From positions 2,727,527 through 2,791,526 of the forward strand of contig CM043870.1 in the NCBI GenBank assembly GCA_023846275.1: 64,000 bases of DNA, given 5' to 3'. The notes under the pieces were generated by a model that was not told the DNA's origin, made no database searches, and saw only the letters and a program-made list of their open reading frames with translations. This document shows, one piece after another, positions 41,150 to 54,410 of this stretch. Position numbers and translations under genes: made by a program. This stretch comes from Vanilla planifolia (Eukaryota > Streptophyta > Magnoliopsida > Asparagales > Orchidaceae). Positions within the stretch are counted from its first letter, which is position 1, and each line of letters begins with the position of its first letter.

Positions 41150-42028
41150 CTTGGGAATATCTATTAAGGCTAAAATGAGATTCCAAATATACTATCATAA
41201 CACAATGCAATCAAAGCTTTGGTCTATTGTGTAAATCAAGCTTTTTAACATCTTAAGTCTTCTTGTCTCCAACAAGGAAGAAATGAAATGTATCATAATA
41301 TGCATGTCACTCAAATATGTTATATTCATAAATATGCAACTTTAAAAAAATATATTTTTTATATCAATTATTTGAGTGAACTTCTTACAAGACAAACTTA
41401 GATAAAGATTCTAAAAGAGAACTCTCACACATCATTATTCCATAATACGAATCCTAAATGAGTGCAAATCCAGCATCCTTAGTTTTGAACTCAAAATAAC
41501 TCAACGTGAAAAAGATGCTTACACACAAGACTGTCAGCTAACGAACCTTTCACTTGGACCTGTCAAAAACAGGAGGAATGCAAAATCCCAGGTGGGTTTT
41601 TCCAAAGTACAGTCATCTGTTCATGTGTCATCAGCTTCCTGCCTTTCCATTTGGTGAGCAACCTTTTGGTGCACCCAAAAGTAATTCAAAGAGGAAAAAA
41701 AGGTTTGCATATCCACCTCAAAAGCAAAAATCCAAGGAACCACTGACTAAGGACGGGGAATCCAGTTTTGGCTACACATGCAAGATGGAAGCTAGCCATT
41801 TGCCTAAACGAAAGTATAAGAACCATCTCCGTTAGCCTCATATTGATTTCATTATTTCTGTCTTTATCCCTGCTGAGCAGATGATGACTCTAAAGCAAAA
41901 AGTAGAATTCAACCACTCATATCAACTAGTTGCTTATGCCTATAAAAGGCCACTTTCTTACAAGGCTGGCAAAAAGAATTCCCTTCCTAGAGATAAGCTT
42001 GAGGTACAGAACTGCAGCTCTTCTTCTA
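41150..42028 (+). promoter_or_regulatory. Upstream module and promoter of GEM-like gene 2
   Basis: It has the conserved module order, but with deletions compared with copies 1 and 4. The TGACTCA site is changed to TTACACA (41519-41525). The TATA box TATAAAAGG is at 41941-41949 and the start codon at 42029. The distance from the altered site to the TATA box is ~100 bp shorter than in copies 1 and 4. Confidence 0.7.
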
Positions 42029-42990
42029 ATGGAAAGCCAACGTTCGGTAAATGTCATAGGAGTTCCTGTCAGCTCGGTGACATATGCAGCTGGGAAGTTG
42101 GAGGGATCTGCTTCCTTTGTGTCAAGGAGCTTCTATATCCATTCTACATGTGATTCTTCAGAAGTGCAGAAGTGTAAAGACTCTTTGCTAACTTTCGTTG
42201 ATCTACTCACTGATATACATGTGTTATTTACTGAATGCAATGCATTGGAATTGCAGATAGGAAACGTTCTGTTGTTCATTGGATGAACAAGTTCAGCAAG
42301 AAAGCAGACTGTTATGCAAGAGGAATCAAGAGTCATGGTAATTGCTTTTGGGATCATACTATTTGCACTGTTGCTGTAATCATTTATGTTGAATCATTGC
42401 TGATTATCGGTTTACTGTTCTATGGACCATGCAGTGTGCTTGGGAACCAATCTTCCTCAAACTGTCAAGGGGAAGGTGTGCCTGGGAGCAAGGATTCTTC
42501 AGGCAGGAGGGATTAAAAAGGATTTTTTACAGAATTTCTCTTTTGAAGAAGGAGAGAAGTTGCTTAATGCCTTCCAATGCTACTTGTCAACCACAGCTGG
42601 TCCAATTGCTGGTGTGCTCTTCATCTCGACCGAAAAGATTGCGTTCCACAGCGACAGATCCATCAAACTCACTTCTGCAAGGGAAGAAATTGCCAGAATT
42701 CCTTATAAGGTTGATAAACTTAGAAATAGTTCTGAAAACAATATTTTTTTTTATGGATGATATCTGTTTAACATGATATCTGATCTTCACAGGTTGTGAT
42801 ACCTCTGAGAAGGATGAAGAGAGTCAGTCCGTGTGAAAATGAAGCCAAGCCAACACAGAAATACATACAAGTGGTCACTGAGGATGGATTTGAGTTCTGG
42901 TTCATGGGTTTTGTTCTTTTCGAAAGATCCTTTCAGTCTTTGCAACAAGCAATCAATGCACAACAAGGAACATGCTCTCCGTTATTGTGA
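42029..42990 (+). CDS. GEM-like protein 2 of the array (GRAM domain)
   Basis: Exons 42029-42173, 42257-42337, 42435-42709 and 42793-42990 join to 232 aa. Domain layout is as in copy 1. The N-terminus starts MESQRSVNVIGVPVS, grouping it with copy 3. In exon 3, KVCLGARILQAGGIKK shares Val and Lys-Lys with copy 4 and differs from the KL/GIEK of copies 1, 3 and 5. At the first splice junction the last exon base is T rather than A, so the split codon gives Tyr where the other four copies give Asn. Other unusual residues are FLQNFSFEEGE and the tail QQGTCSPLL. No stop or frameshift is present, so the gene appears intact. Confidence 0.9.
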
Positions 42991-45900
42991 AGGCAAAGAA
43001 AGGGAGACATGAATTTGTTCATGCTTAGAGTTTTTAAGTGCAAATATTTCAATGGTGAGCTGTGAAGACACTTCAGTATATCTCAACTTTTATAAATGAG
43101 ATGACTGGTAGTGTGTTAATATTGATTGTAATCTATTATAATTTTCTTCAAACTTTGAGGTTAATTTTGTTATACAGTTTAATATTGTAGGCCAGTAGAA
43201 TATTAAATTTGCTCTTTATATCCATTCCCCTTCTCCAAATCTTTTATTTATTTCACAAATATTTTATTTGTATTTATCTGATAGAGAATTTAAACAAAAA
43301 AATAGATACAAATACTAAAACAGTATTAACTGTAGGAAGTAGCATGTAAACTAAGAGTAGGAGTAATGTCAAATATGTAAGATATGAGAGAAGTATTTAA
43401 AATTTTTTGAAATAATCACATGCATTCTCATATGCAATGTTACATGACTATATCCATATCATATGGTACTTATAGCATACATTGCTCATATCATAAAATT
43501 TTTTGTCATATTTTGTTTTTTTCTTGTTTTTTATATATCATAATTTTTCTCATATTTTCTATTTTAATAAGCATTAATTTTTTTAATGGCAAATATCTCT
43601 GTTCTATGAGATCTCATATCATATGATATTTCTATGGCATCATCATATCTCTAAACCTCCTTTACTAGCTTACCAAGCCACCGATCATATCACCACCTTA
43701 AACAAATTACTAAGAATAATGGGTCTTTTCTTATCTTTCCCTTAGATAGAGTACTAGCAGTAAAAAAAAAAGATATCATATGCCATCTCAATCATATCTC
43801 CTCCATTTATTAATGTTTTATACGAAGTACTAATGATACTAAGTCTCTGCCTATCATCACGCTGCATGGAATGCTACTGATTATACCATCATATCAGGCA
43901 ATATAAGATGAAGTCATAAGAAAAAATCTTAACATTTCTTATCTTCATAATTCTAATAATCATATAGATCATCTAACTCACATAGCAAGTTTTTTTATAT
44001 TCATTCTTTTTTTAATTTTATTTTATTATCATATTTTATTTATCTTTTTTATTTCATGTTCTGATTCTCTTAATAATATGTGTATATATATATATATATA
44101 TATACTCATGATATAATACACTAATATGTCATATCTACAATTAGAATGCATGTACAATAATTAGTTGATGTCAACCAATTATTCTCAAATCACATCACAT
44201 CACATAGCTATATTTTAAATATAAAAAATAATCTATTTATATCATAATCACCTTAGTTTACTTACTTGATAGCTTTAAGATGATTTTTCATTACTTTTTC
44301 TTTCACTTTTTCTTTTTCTTTTTTTCCCTTTCATTGTCTACACGAAGTATTCCTTTATCATTATAATAACACACAAGATTTCCAAATACAATACTTTCAC
44401 AAATCACCTTTTCACCTAAACTTCATTTCTTTCTCAATTATTCAATTTCTACTTACCATTGCTATCAAAATATTCCCGGACAATGTAGCACAAAGCCCCA
44501 ACTTTTCTTTAGAACCTTGCTACTTTTCCTTCTTTGCATATCGTCCATCCACCCTAATGTACAATACGTTGGTTGTAGTACATAGTACGAAGCTAAAAAG
44601 AACTGACTGCCCACTTTTCTTTGGAATGGAGAGCTAGACATTTGATGCTCTCTCTCTCTCTATCTCTCTCTACATACACATATTGTCTAAGGCTCCTCAC
44701 ATACAATATGTTTGCCTGATGTATGATATATCTATTTTATGGCATACTGTTTGCAATTTTCAAGCAAGGAATTCTCCATAGTTGCTTCCTAAAGTACTGT
44801 CTATTGACACATACAATATGTGAGGACTAACATATAGCATGTCAGCCTCTACGCACAATATGTGAGTGATGGGTCAAAATCTATAACACTCCAGTTCCAT
44901 ACTGAACTACACTAGATTGAAATATTAACTTCAACTAGCTGAAGACAAATAAAAAATAAGCTAAAGAAATAACACAAACAAACAAAACCTTAGCAAAACC
45001 TCCACAAAAAAAACAAACTTCAAGACTAGTTTTTTTTTTATTAGATCTCCCACATTTCTCTATTTTAGATTCTCCAAACATAAGTTTCTTGGTGTTGTAG
45101 TATGTTTTCAAGTATTTTTTATCTCAATTGATTTCACCTTTTCTCCTCTCTCTCTCTCTCTTTCTCTTTCTCTCTCTCTCCCTCACTCACTCCTACTTCT
45201 TCCATAGTCTTCTCAAGCAATCCTCAAGGCAACAAATAATTGCTCAAGGAATGATTAAATAATCTTTTATATTTTTTATAATATGTAAGGATTTAATAAG
45301 TTTAATATTAGTTTTATTTTTATAAATTCCTAAAAATTTCAATTAATCTGAAAAAATTACAAATGCGTCCCAATAAATTCTTCTAGTAAAACTCTTCTCG
45401 ATAGCTTGTTCGATACTAAATTTTGAGATATTTGTAATTTACACATACTTTAAGAGGCATAAAAAAATTTTGTAAAATAGATCTATAAATAACTGTTAAT
45501 ATCATATATTTAGTTTCATATATTTATCACATCTAAAAATTTTGATTTATTGAAAAATCGGTCTGCATTTCATCTAATAGATAAATTATTATAAAAGCTT
45601 TTTCATTCTATCAATACCATGTAATATTATGTTAATTTATGAAAATATTGTATGATATATTGTTACATTTGATATAAATGCATTTATAAAGTTAGTTTTG
45701 ACCAATAATTTGAATTGAACGTGAACCAATAATCAAAGAGGCAGACCTAAAAAATCTCATATGATCAAATAATATTAGGTTTATACTTTGTAAATTCCTA
45801 AAAATCTCAAAGAACATCAAAAAATTATAAATGCATATCAATAAATTCTTTAAATATAACTCGTTTCAATAGTATGCTCAATACTAAATTCTAAGATACT

Positions 45901-46899
45901 TGTAACTTACACATAATTTGAGATACACTAAAAATAGATTTTTAAAATAATCATACAAACAACAAATGTTAATATCACATATTCAATTACATGTATTTAT
46001 CACATCTAAAAATTAAAACAGTTGCAATATTACTCGATAATTCATCTAATAAAGATAGTTATATTTTTATAAGAGCTTTTTCATTAATCTCACCATTTTC
46101 TTGTTATTATATTCATGGGCATTTTTTATCAACCCAAGAGTTTCTTCGCAAGGCTTGTTGTGCTAGTATCCTTCTCATCTTGGATTGTGATAGTTGAAAA
46201 CCCTTTGATCTATCAAATTTCATGATATTGTATTTTGTTTCCATGAGATCCAATTAAAACTATGATTTCAATTATTTTGGATTTAAAATTATAAGATTGA
46301 TATAACCGCAACAAAAATAGTATTGATAAGAACAATAATAACTAAATTAACAAGACAGATGGAGAAAACAAATTTGTGTGGTATGAATAAGTTTAGGTCT
46401 AAGGTCATAGAGAAGGAAGAAAAATTAATTATAGTCTAAACCACAAAATACAAAGTATGAATTTACAAAAAAAAAGAAATAAGCTCACACAAATACATCT
46501 AATATTAACAGTATGAAATAATATAAAATCTCTTATTAAAAGAACAAGATTTTCTAAGTATCTCACACAAAAAGAACACAAAGAGAGTAACTTCTGTTCT
46601 CATTTTGTTCTCTCTCATTTTCTTCACCTTTATGGACTTCACCACATTTATAAGTTACAAATGACGCATATTTAATACAAAAAATCTTATGCTCATATTT
46701 AGCTCACCTAATCATAATTTTCTTCAATCATGATTTTATGGTGTCAACTTAGACATGTAATAAATATCATCTTTTAGAAGTCAACAAATTCAAATATCAT
46801 GTTTGAATTCATATAGAAGTGGCAAGTAGACACAATTTAGGTTGAAAACTTAATGAATGCCATGTATTTGCTTCCAATAAAATCCCTAAATTTTGTACA
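42991..46899. other. Array spacer 2 (after GEM-like gene 2)
   Basis: The conserved 3' UTR block is followed by an AT-rich block with many CATATGAT-type words (43380-44280). Next is a CT-tract block (44280-45250) with (CT)n at about 44645 and 45145-45185. A near-tandem pair follows at about 45340-45560 and 45800-46060, both with AATAAATTCTT and GATACTAAATT-like blocks. A (TA)n run is at 44083-44104. No gene was seen. Confidence 0.6.
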
Positions 46900-47195
46900 T
46901 CTTGATTACCTCTACTAACTCAGTTTCTCTATTAATAAACTCAAAGACTTAAGATTATATGTTAATGCTAGTATAAGATCCTAAAAAAGTTATAATAACA
47001 CAATGTAATCAAAGCTTTGGTCTATGTATTGTATAAAGTTAGGCTTACTATTAGTTTGAATTACAAAAAAAATCAATTGAAAAAGATGCTGACTCACCAA
47101 GGCTGCAGCTAACCAGGCATTCACATGGACCTGTAAAACAAGTAGAATACAAGATCCCTGGTGGGTTCTTTGCAAAGATCACTAGGGTAACCATG

Positions 47196-48306
47196 TGATG
47201 TAGGACAAAAAGGGGTAGGGTGACACGAAAAGGTACAGGTTTGTGTGTGTAGATAGAAAAGGAAAGGGAAATGGTAAAACTTTAGATTTTGGGATAGGAA
47301 GATGGATAGTAGAACAAGTGTCGGGGATAACTTACTGGTGTGGCATCTCACCACTTGGGCCTCGCACCCCTCCTCCCAATACCAGAGCTTTATAGACTGG
47401 AGTGGCGTCTCACCACTTGGACCTCGCGTCCCTCCTCCCAGTATCAGAGCTTTGACGAGTCAGCACGCCAAAGACACTCAGAGCACTCACGAACTCAGAA
47501 TGGAAGCAAAGAACACTCAAAAGTTTTCATTAACTGTATCTGCCTCACAACAGAAGAGGACTTCCCCCTTATATAGGAATCCATAAGGGTACAAAGGACA
47601 TTTGACTCATAATATGGGAATACTAAAGGACACATGGGTAAATTAAAAGGCACCTAAAAATAGACTCTTAAAATTCTGAGAAAATTAATGAAAATTCATG
47701 TATTTATTCCTAATTTCGGATGGTTGGAAGCGCGGCGACGTTTCAGCGGCGGCGGCGGCGGTGCGGTCGGCGCGGGCTGGCGTTACTCGGCGCGAGCTGG
47801 CGTGGGTCGGCGCGGCTAGCGTTACTCGGCGCGGGCTGTCGTGGGTCGGCGCGGGTCACAGTTCGTGAGTCTGGCGTGGGTCGGCGCGGGCTGGCGTGGG
47901 TCAGCGCGGGTCACAGTTCGTGAGTCTGGCGTGGGTCGGCGCGGGCTGGCGTGGGTCGGCGCGGGTCACAGTTCGCGGTCTGGTGTGGGTCGGCGCGGGC
48001 TGGCGTGGGTCGGCGCGGGTCTGGCTCGCCGGTCGAACCCGGGACAGGTTCGGCGGCGGCTCCGGTGGCGGACGGCACGGCAGGCGGCGGAGGGAGCCGG
48101 CGGCAGGAAAAGTGTTTTTCGCGCTGTTTTGGCTCCTGGGAGTCCGTTTGAACTCCGAATTTGATTCCGAAAGATGTTCCGGAATCCATATTTCGGCGCG
48201 TACGTCACTGCATCATTTATTACCTCATAATATTTCAAAAAATATTTTGAAAATAAAAATTGTTCCCCTGTTGTTCGTGCAACGCCAAGCTTTGATGTCC
48301 GCATCA
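47196..48306 (+). mobile_element. Solo LTR (1,111 bp) with 5-bp target-site duplication CCATG
   Basis: It starts TGATGTAGGAC and ends GTCCGCATCA, giving short inverted ends TGATG-GGAC/GTCC-CATCA. Direct CCATG copies flank it at 47191-47195 and 48307-48311. Copies 1 and 4 of the array have a single uninterrupted AACCATG at this place. Inside are a 62-bp direct duplication (47341/47403, CTCACCACTTGG), a TTATATAGG TATA-like box at about 47570, and a GC-rich minisatellite. There is no internal region or second LTR, so LTR-LTR recombination has removed the rest. The element family is not identified. ORFs within it reflect the GC-rich repeat. Confidence 0.9.
47750..48050 (+). repeat. GC-rich minisatellite, 55-bp period, with three G-quadruplex-type motifs
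   Basis: The marker TCACAGTTCG recurs at 47856, 47911 and 47966, an exact 55-bp period. Shorter GGCGTGGGTCGGCGCGGG words fill the units. Four GGG runs separated by 7-nt loops occur three times, at 47878-47910, 47933-47965 and 47987-48019. The surroundings are AT-rich, so this is a sharp composition island. Confidence 0.9.
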
Positions 48307-48834
48307 CCATGATCGAAAGTCCAGTCATCTGCTCATGTGTCATCAGCTTCCTGCCTTTCCAGGTAGATATAAACTTGGATGTCACCAAATCCTCCTCATA
48401 GATACCTTGCATATGGTGAGGAACCTTTTGGTGAATCCAAAAGTTATTCCAAGGTTTTTTTCTTGACCAAAATGCAGAAGAAGAAACAAAAGGTTGGCCT
48501 TAAAAGCAAAAATCCAAAGAAACACTGATTAAGGAATGGGAATCCAGGTTTGGCTACGTATATGCAAGATGGAAGGTAGCCATTTGCCTTAAAAAGGAAA
48601 GTACAAGAGCCATCTGCTTTAGACTTATATTGATTTCATTAATCATGCCTTTATCCCCGCTGAGCAGATGATGACTATAAAGCAAAAAGTAGAATTCAAC
48701 CACTCTTATCAACTAGTTGCTCATGGCCTATAAAAGACCATTTTCTTTTCTTACAAGGCTGGCAATAGCAAAAAGAATTCCCTTCCCCCTTCCCAGTGAC
48801 AAGCTTGAGGTACAGAACTGCAGTTCTTCATCTA

Positions 48835-49811
48835 ATGGAAAGCCAATGTTCAACAAATGTCATAGGAATTCCTGTCTGCACTGTGACACATGCAGCTGGG
48901 AAGTTGGGGGCACACGCTTTCTGTGTGTCAAGGAGCTTCTATGTCCATTCTACTTGTGGTTCTTCTGAAGTGCAGAAGAGTAAAGACTCTTTGCCAACTT
49001 TGTTTGTTCTTCTCACTGATATACTCATGTGTTATTTACTGAATGCAAAGCAATGGGATTACAGATAGGAAACATTCTTTTGTTCATTGGATGAACAAGT
49101 TCAGCAAGAAAGCAGACTGTTATGTAAGAGGAATCAAGAGTCATGGTAATTGCTTTTGGGATCATACTATTTGCACTTTTGCTGGAATCGTTTATGTTAA
49201 ATCATTGTTTCATTATTAGTTTACTGTTCTACGGACCATGCAGTGAGCTTGGGAACCAATCTTTCTCAAACTGTGAAAGGGAAGCTCAACCTGGGAGCAA
49301 GGATACTTCAGGCTGGAGGGATTGAAAAGCTTTATGTACAGAATTTCTCTGTTGAAGAAGGAGAGAAGTTGCTTGATGCCTTCCAGTGCTACTTGTCAAC
49401 CACAGCTGGTCTAATTGCTGGTGTGCTCTTCATCTCGACCGAAAAGATTGCGTTCCACAGCGACAGATCCATCAAGCTCACTTCTGCAAGGGAAGAAATT
49501 GCCAGAATTCCTTATAAGGTTGTTAAACTTAGAGATATTACAGAAAACACAACTTTTGTTTTTTATGGATGAAGTGACGGTGAGCTGTTTAACATGATAT
49601 CTGATCTTCACAGGTTGTGATACCTCTGAGAAGGATGAAGAGAGTCAGTCCATGTGAAAATGAAACCAAGCCAACACAGAAATACATACAAGTGGTCACT
49701 GAGGATGGATTTGAGTTCTGGTTCATGGGTTTTGTTCTGTATGAGAGATCCTTTAAGTCTTTGCAACAAGCCATCAATGAACTAAAAGAAGCATGCTTTC
49801 CAAAAATGTGA
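48835..49811 (+). CDS. GEM-like protein 3 of the array (GRAM domain)
   Basis: Exons 48835-48979, 49065-49145, 49244-49518 and 49614-49811 join to 232 aa. The N-terminus MESQCSTNVIGIPVC pairs it with copy 2. Exon 3 (KLNLGARILQAGGIEK) and intron 3 instead match copy 1; the two introns are nearly identical. Unusual residues are CYLSTTAGLIAG (Leu for Pro) and the tail KEACFPKM. All splice sites are GT-AG and the frame is open. Regulation may differ from that of its siblings, because the solo LTR separates its distal and core promoter. Confidence 0.9.
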
Positions 49812-52800
49812 AGGCTAAGATAGGGAAACAAGAGTTTGTTCCTACTATGAGTTTTTCAGTGCAAATATTTCAATGTTGGTCAATGAAAATACTTCAGTAT
49901 ATCTCAACTTTTTATAAATGAGATGACTGGTAGTATACTGATACTAATTGTAATCTATTACAGTTTTCTTCTAAAATTAAGGTTAATTTAGTTATACCGT
50001 TGAAGTTTTTTGGCCTAAGGAATAGTTTTTGTTCTTAAAACTAGTAAGAAAAGTCATGGAGCTTCACTGTTCGAATAACGGAATAGCCACTAACAAAAAT
50101 ATTATGATGTAAAATTATGTGCATTAGATCTTTTGTGTTCTTACACTTCTCCAGCTTATCTAAATCTGAGGCTAATGGAGCTCAGAAAAATGAGACATCT
50201 GGTGATTTTGGAATGATTCTTTCATTACTTTCCCTTTCCTTTTCTCTTCCCTGTTCATTGCTTGCATAACGTATTACTTTATCATTATACTAGTATGTTA
50301 GCATTCCATATCCAATACTCCCACAAATTACCTTTTTAAATAAATTTCTTTTCATTTTACAATTTTGCAATTTCTTTATAGCATTCCTTATCAAAACATC
50401 CTAAGTAATGTAGCCTAATCTCTAGCATTCCTTTAAAACTCTACTACCTTTTTTTCCTATTGTATCGTCCATCTGGTCTAACTTATTGTATGCCGGCTGC
50501 CACGCACAATATGCATTGTGTTTCTCTAGAGTGGGGCACTAAGTGGCTGCTGCTCTTTCTCTGCCTCCACTTATTGCCAAATGGTCCTCACGTATGATAC
50601 GTCGAGACATTGTATGGTATGTCCATTTATTGGCATATTCTTTGGGTAATGAACTTTCCATACCTTTGTTCTTTTAAGTGTCATTCATTATTACCGTACG
50701 TAAGATAGATAGGGCCTAACATATAATATGTTGGCATTTCCATATGGTACTTGAGTGATGGATTGAAAGTTAAAGTTGTTCCAATTTCATGACATAACTC
50801 TATAAATACAAAAAATTACTCGAAGCAGCTCGAGCACAAACCAGAAACAAGCTATATGATTTGCTTCTAGAGGTTTTCAATAAAAGGTAACAATCACTAT
50901 AAAAAATAAAATCATATGTATGTTATTTCAATGCCCTTAGTTATAAAGCTTCTCCTAGGTTCTCATCCTAGGGTTTTGATTCCATCATTTCACGCCTTGT
51001 TGAATCGTTGAAAAAATATACCCAATAATAAAATCAATATCTTCAAAATTTTGGGTTACAAGAATGTACATAATAAAAATCTTGAGAACAAAAACCAATA
51101 TGGGTGAGAATAATGGAAAAATATTACAAAAGTTCACATTCCACAAAATATAGAGGAAAAAAGTTAATAAATAGCCATGCATATTATACCTCAATATTGC
51201 CAAACATCTAACAAAAGTTATAACAATATTTCTTGTATAATATACAGATACAAAAATTATCACATACAAAATCTCTCATAAATGTTCTCTCAAGGCCCTA
51301 TGCCCACATTACTAAAAACCTAGCTTTGTGTAAGTCGATATCCTCACTTGTAATGTAAATAGGTAATTTAAATAAACAAACAAATAGCTATAAGCCCTAA
51401 AACAGTATGAAATATAAGGAGCATATAAACAAAGAGTAGGAGTAATATCAAATATAAACAACACTTGAGAATTATTTAAAATTTGTTAAAATAATCACAT
51501 GTATGCTCATATACAATATTGCATGACTTACCCATGTCATATGATACTCATAGCATATATTACTCATATCATAATACTTTTTTTGTTGTTTTTAATACAT
51601 CACAATTTTTCTCATCTTTTTATTTTAGCAGGGTTTAATTTTTCTTAATGACCATTATCTCTACTCTAGGAGATCTAATATCATATGATTTCTTTGTGAC
51701 ATCATCATATCTTTGGACTTCAATCAACAGTTGGCTAAGCCACCGAATCATATCACCTCATTTATCACCACCTTGTACAAAGTACTAAACATAATGGGTC
51801 TTTGCATAACTTTGCCCTAGATAGAGTACTAACCGTAACAAAAAAGATATTTGATACGATCTCAATCATAGCACTTCCATTTATTGTTTCCTTATACAAA
51901 ATATTAACGAAAACTAGATCACTGCCTATCATCGCCCTACATGGAGTGCTACTAATAGTGCCATGATATTGGGCAACATCGGATAATATCATAAGAAAAA
52001 ATCTTAATATTTCGTATCTTCATAATTCTCATGATCATATATATCATATAGCTCACATAACATACTTTTCTTTGTTCATTAACTTTTCTAAATTCATTTT
52101 GTGATCATATTTTATTTGTCTTTTTTATTTCATGTTTTGATGCTTCTTATAATATATATATATATATTTATACTCATGCAACCCATACTAGTATGTTATA
52201 TCTTTTATCAAAATATATGTATAATAATTAGTTGATTTCATGCAGTTATGCTCAAATCACATCATAACACATCATATCACATTTCCACTTTTTAAGATAT
52301 AATAAATAATTCATTTATATCGTGGTTGCCTCAATTCACTTATTTGATAACTTTGGGATGATTTTTTCACTACTTTTCCTTTCACTTTCTTTTTCTTTTC
52401 CCTTTCATTTCCTACACAAGAAAACCCTTTATCATTATAATAGCATGCAAGATTTCCATCTACAATACTTTCACAAATCATCTTTTAACATAAACAATAT
52501 TTCTTTTCACAATTTTTTAATTTCTACATACCATTCCTTGTCAAAACATTCCCAAACAATACAACACAAAGCCCTAACTTTTCTTTAGAACTTCGCTATT
52601 TTTCCTTCTTGACATATCGTTTGTCTACCCTGATGTACAATACGTTGGTCATGGCACATAGTATGATGCCAAAAACAAATGACTGTCCACATTTCTTTGG
52701 AATTGGGAGCTACCCCATTAATGCTCTCTCTCTCTCTCTCTTTGTGTAAACATACAATCTCAGGCTCCTCACATATGATTTGCCTGCTCAATATATGATA

Positions 52801-53639
52801 TGGCTATTCATTAGAGCACTATCCGCAATCATCGAGCAAGGAACTCTCTACAGTTGCATCCTTATGTGCTATCTATTAGCATCCTACATATAGCACGTGG
52901 AGCTTAATATATGGTACGTTGGCCTCCTCGTGCAATATGTAGGCAATGGTTTGAAATCAATAGTTGTTCTACTTCTACACTGAAACTCCATCAAATCCAA
53001 AAATTAACTTAGAATAGTCCAAGCATAACCCAAAAACAAGCTAAGAAAAGAACACAAAAAACATAGCTTAACAAAATCTCCACAAACAAAACAAACTCTA
53101 ATATCACACTTTTTTTCACTTTTTTGGATCACTCGAATTTCTTTGTAGTAGCTTCTCCTAACATTAGTTTCTTGCTGTGGCAACCTTTTCTCAGGGATTT
53201 CTTAGCTCAACTAATTTCACCTCTCTCCTCTCTCTCTCTCACTCTCTCTCTCTTGCTCTTACTCCTTCCATGATCTTCTCAAGCAGTCTTCTAGGAAACA
53301 GATAATTGTTCAAGAAGGATTAAGTAATATTTCATCTATTTTATAAAATAAAAGGACTTAATAAGTCTAATATTAGCTTATTCTTTGTAAATTCCTAAAA
53401 ATCTTAAATAACCTCAACAAATTATAAATGCATAATGATAAATTTTTCAAGTAAAGCTCTTCTCAATAGTATATCTATACTAAATTTTGAGATATTTGCT
53501 ACTTGCATGTACTTTGAGATTTAGTGTAAACAGATTTCTAAAATAGCTCTATAAATTTGCGACTTGCATGTACTTTAGACTATAGGCAACACTTCATCTA
53601 GGAAAGATAGTTAGATTGTTGCGATTTTCTCTACTAACT
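49812..53639. other. Array spacer 3 (after GEM-like gene 3)
   Basis: This is one of the two fullest spacers. Order: conserved 3' UTR block; CT/T-rich block (50200-50880); a block ending in CTAGGGTTTTGATTCC (50880-51400); a CATATGAT-rich block (51480-52330); and a second CT-rich block related to the first (52340-53060), with (CT)n at 52720-52740 and 53220-53265. No gene was seen. Short ORFs are not conserved between spacers. Confidence 0.6.
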
Positions 53640-54410
53640 TATCTTCTCTATTAATAAACTGAAAGCCATAAGATTACATGTTAATGCAGGTATACAATTC
53701 CAAAAACATTATAATAACATAAAGTAATCAAAGCTAGGTTTACAGTTAGTTTGAATTATAAAGAAAATCAACACGAAAAAGATGCTGACTCACCAGGCTG
53801 CAGCTAACCAGGCATTCACATGGACCTGTGAAAAAAAGTAGAATACAAGATCCCTGGTGGGGTTTTTGCAAAGATCACTGGCGTAACCATGATCCAAAGT
53901 TGAGTCATCTGTTCATGTGTCAACAGCTTTCTGCCTTTCCAGGTAGATATAAACTTGGATGTCACCAAATCCTTCACAGAGACACCTTACATATGGTGAG
54001 CAACCTTTTGGTGCACCCAAAAGTTATTCCAAAGTTTTTTTCTTGACCAAAATGCTGAAGAAGAAACAAAGGTTTGCATATCCACCTCAAAAGTACAAAT
54101 CCAAAGAATCACTGATAAAGGACGGGGAATCCAGCTTTGGCTACGCATTTGCAAGATGGAAGGTAACCATTTCCCTTAAAAAGGAAAGTACAAGAGCCAT
54201 CTGCTTTAGCCTCATATTGATTTCATTAATTATGACTTTATCCAAGCTGACCAGATGATGACTATAAAGCAAAAAGTAGAATTCAACTACTCCTGTCAAC
54301 TAGTTGCTTATGGCCTATAAAAGACCATTTTCTTACAAGGATGGCAATAGCAAAAGAATTCCCTTCACAGAGACAAGCTTGAGGTACAGAACGGAAGTTC
54401 TCCATCTCTA
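53640..54410 (+). promoter_or_regulatory. Upstream module and promoter of GEM-like gene 4
   Basis: The module is complete. TGACTCA is at 53786-53792, 524 bp before the TATAAAAG box at 54316-54323. The start codon is at 54411. Confidence 0.7.

Larger units (their letters stand above)
46900..48834 (+). promoter_or_regulatory. Upstream module and promoter of GEM-like gene 3, split by a solo LTR
   Basis: The conserved module runs 46900-47195, is interrupted by the LTR, and resumes at 48307. TGACTCA is at 47090-47096 and TATAAAAG at 48729-48736. The two are 1,632 bp apart instead of ~517 bp in copy 1. Removing the LTR and one target-site copy (1,116 bp) restores the copy-1 spacing almost exactly. 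Start codon is at 48835. Confidence 0.75.

Noticed and set aside
47720..48412. Overlapping ORFs on both strands rich in Gly, Arg and Ala
   Set aside because: They arise from the GC-rich 55-bp minisatellite inside the solo LTR. The repeats change frame between units.
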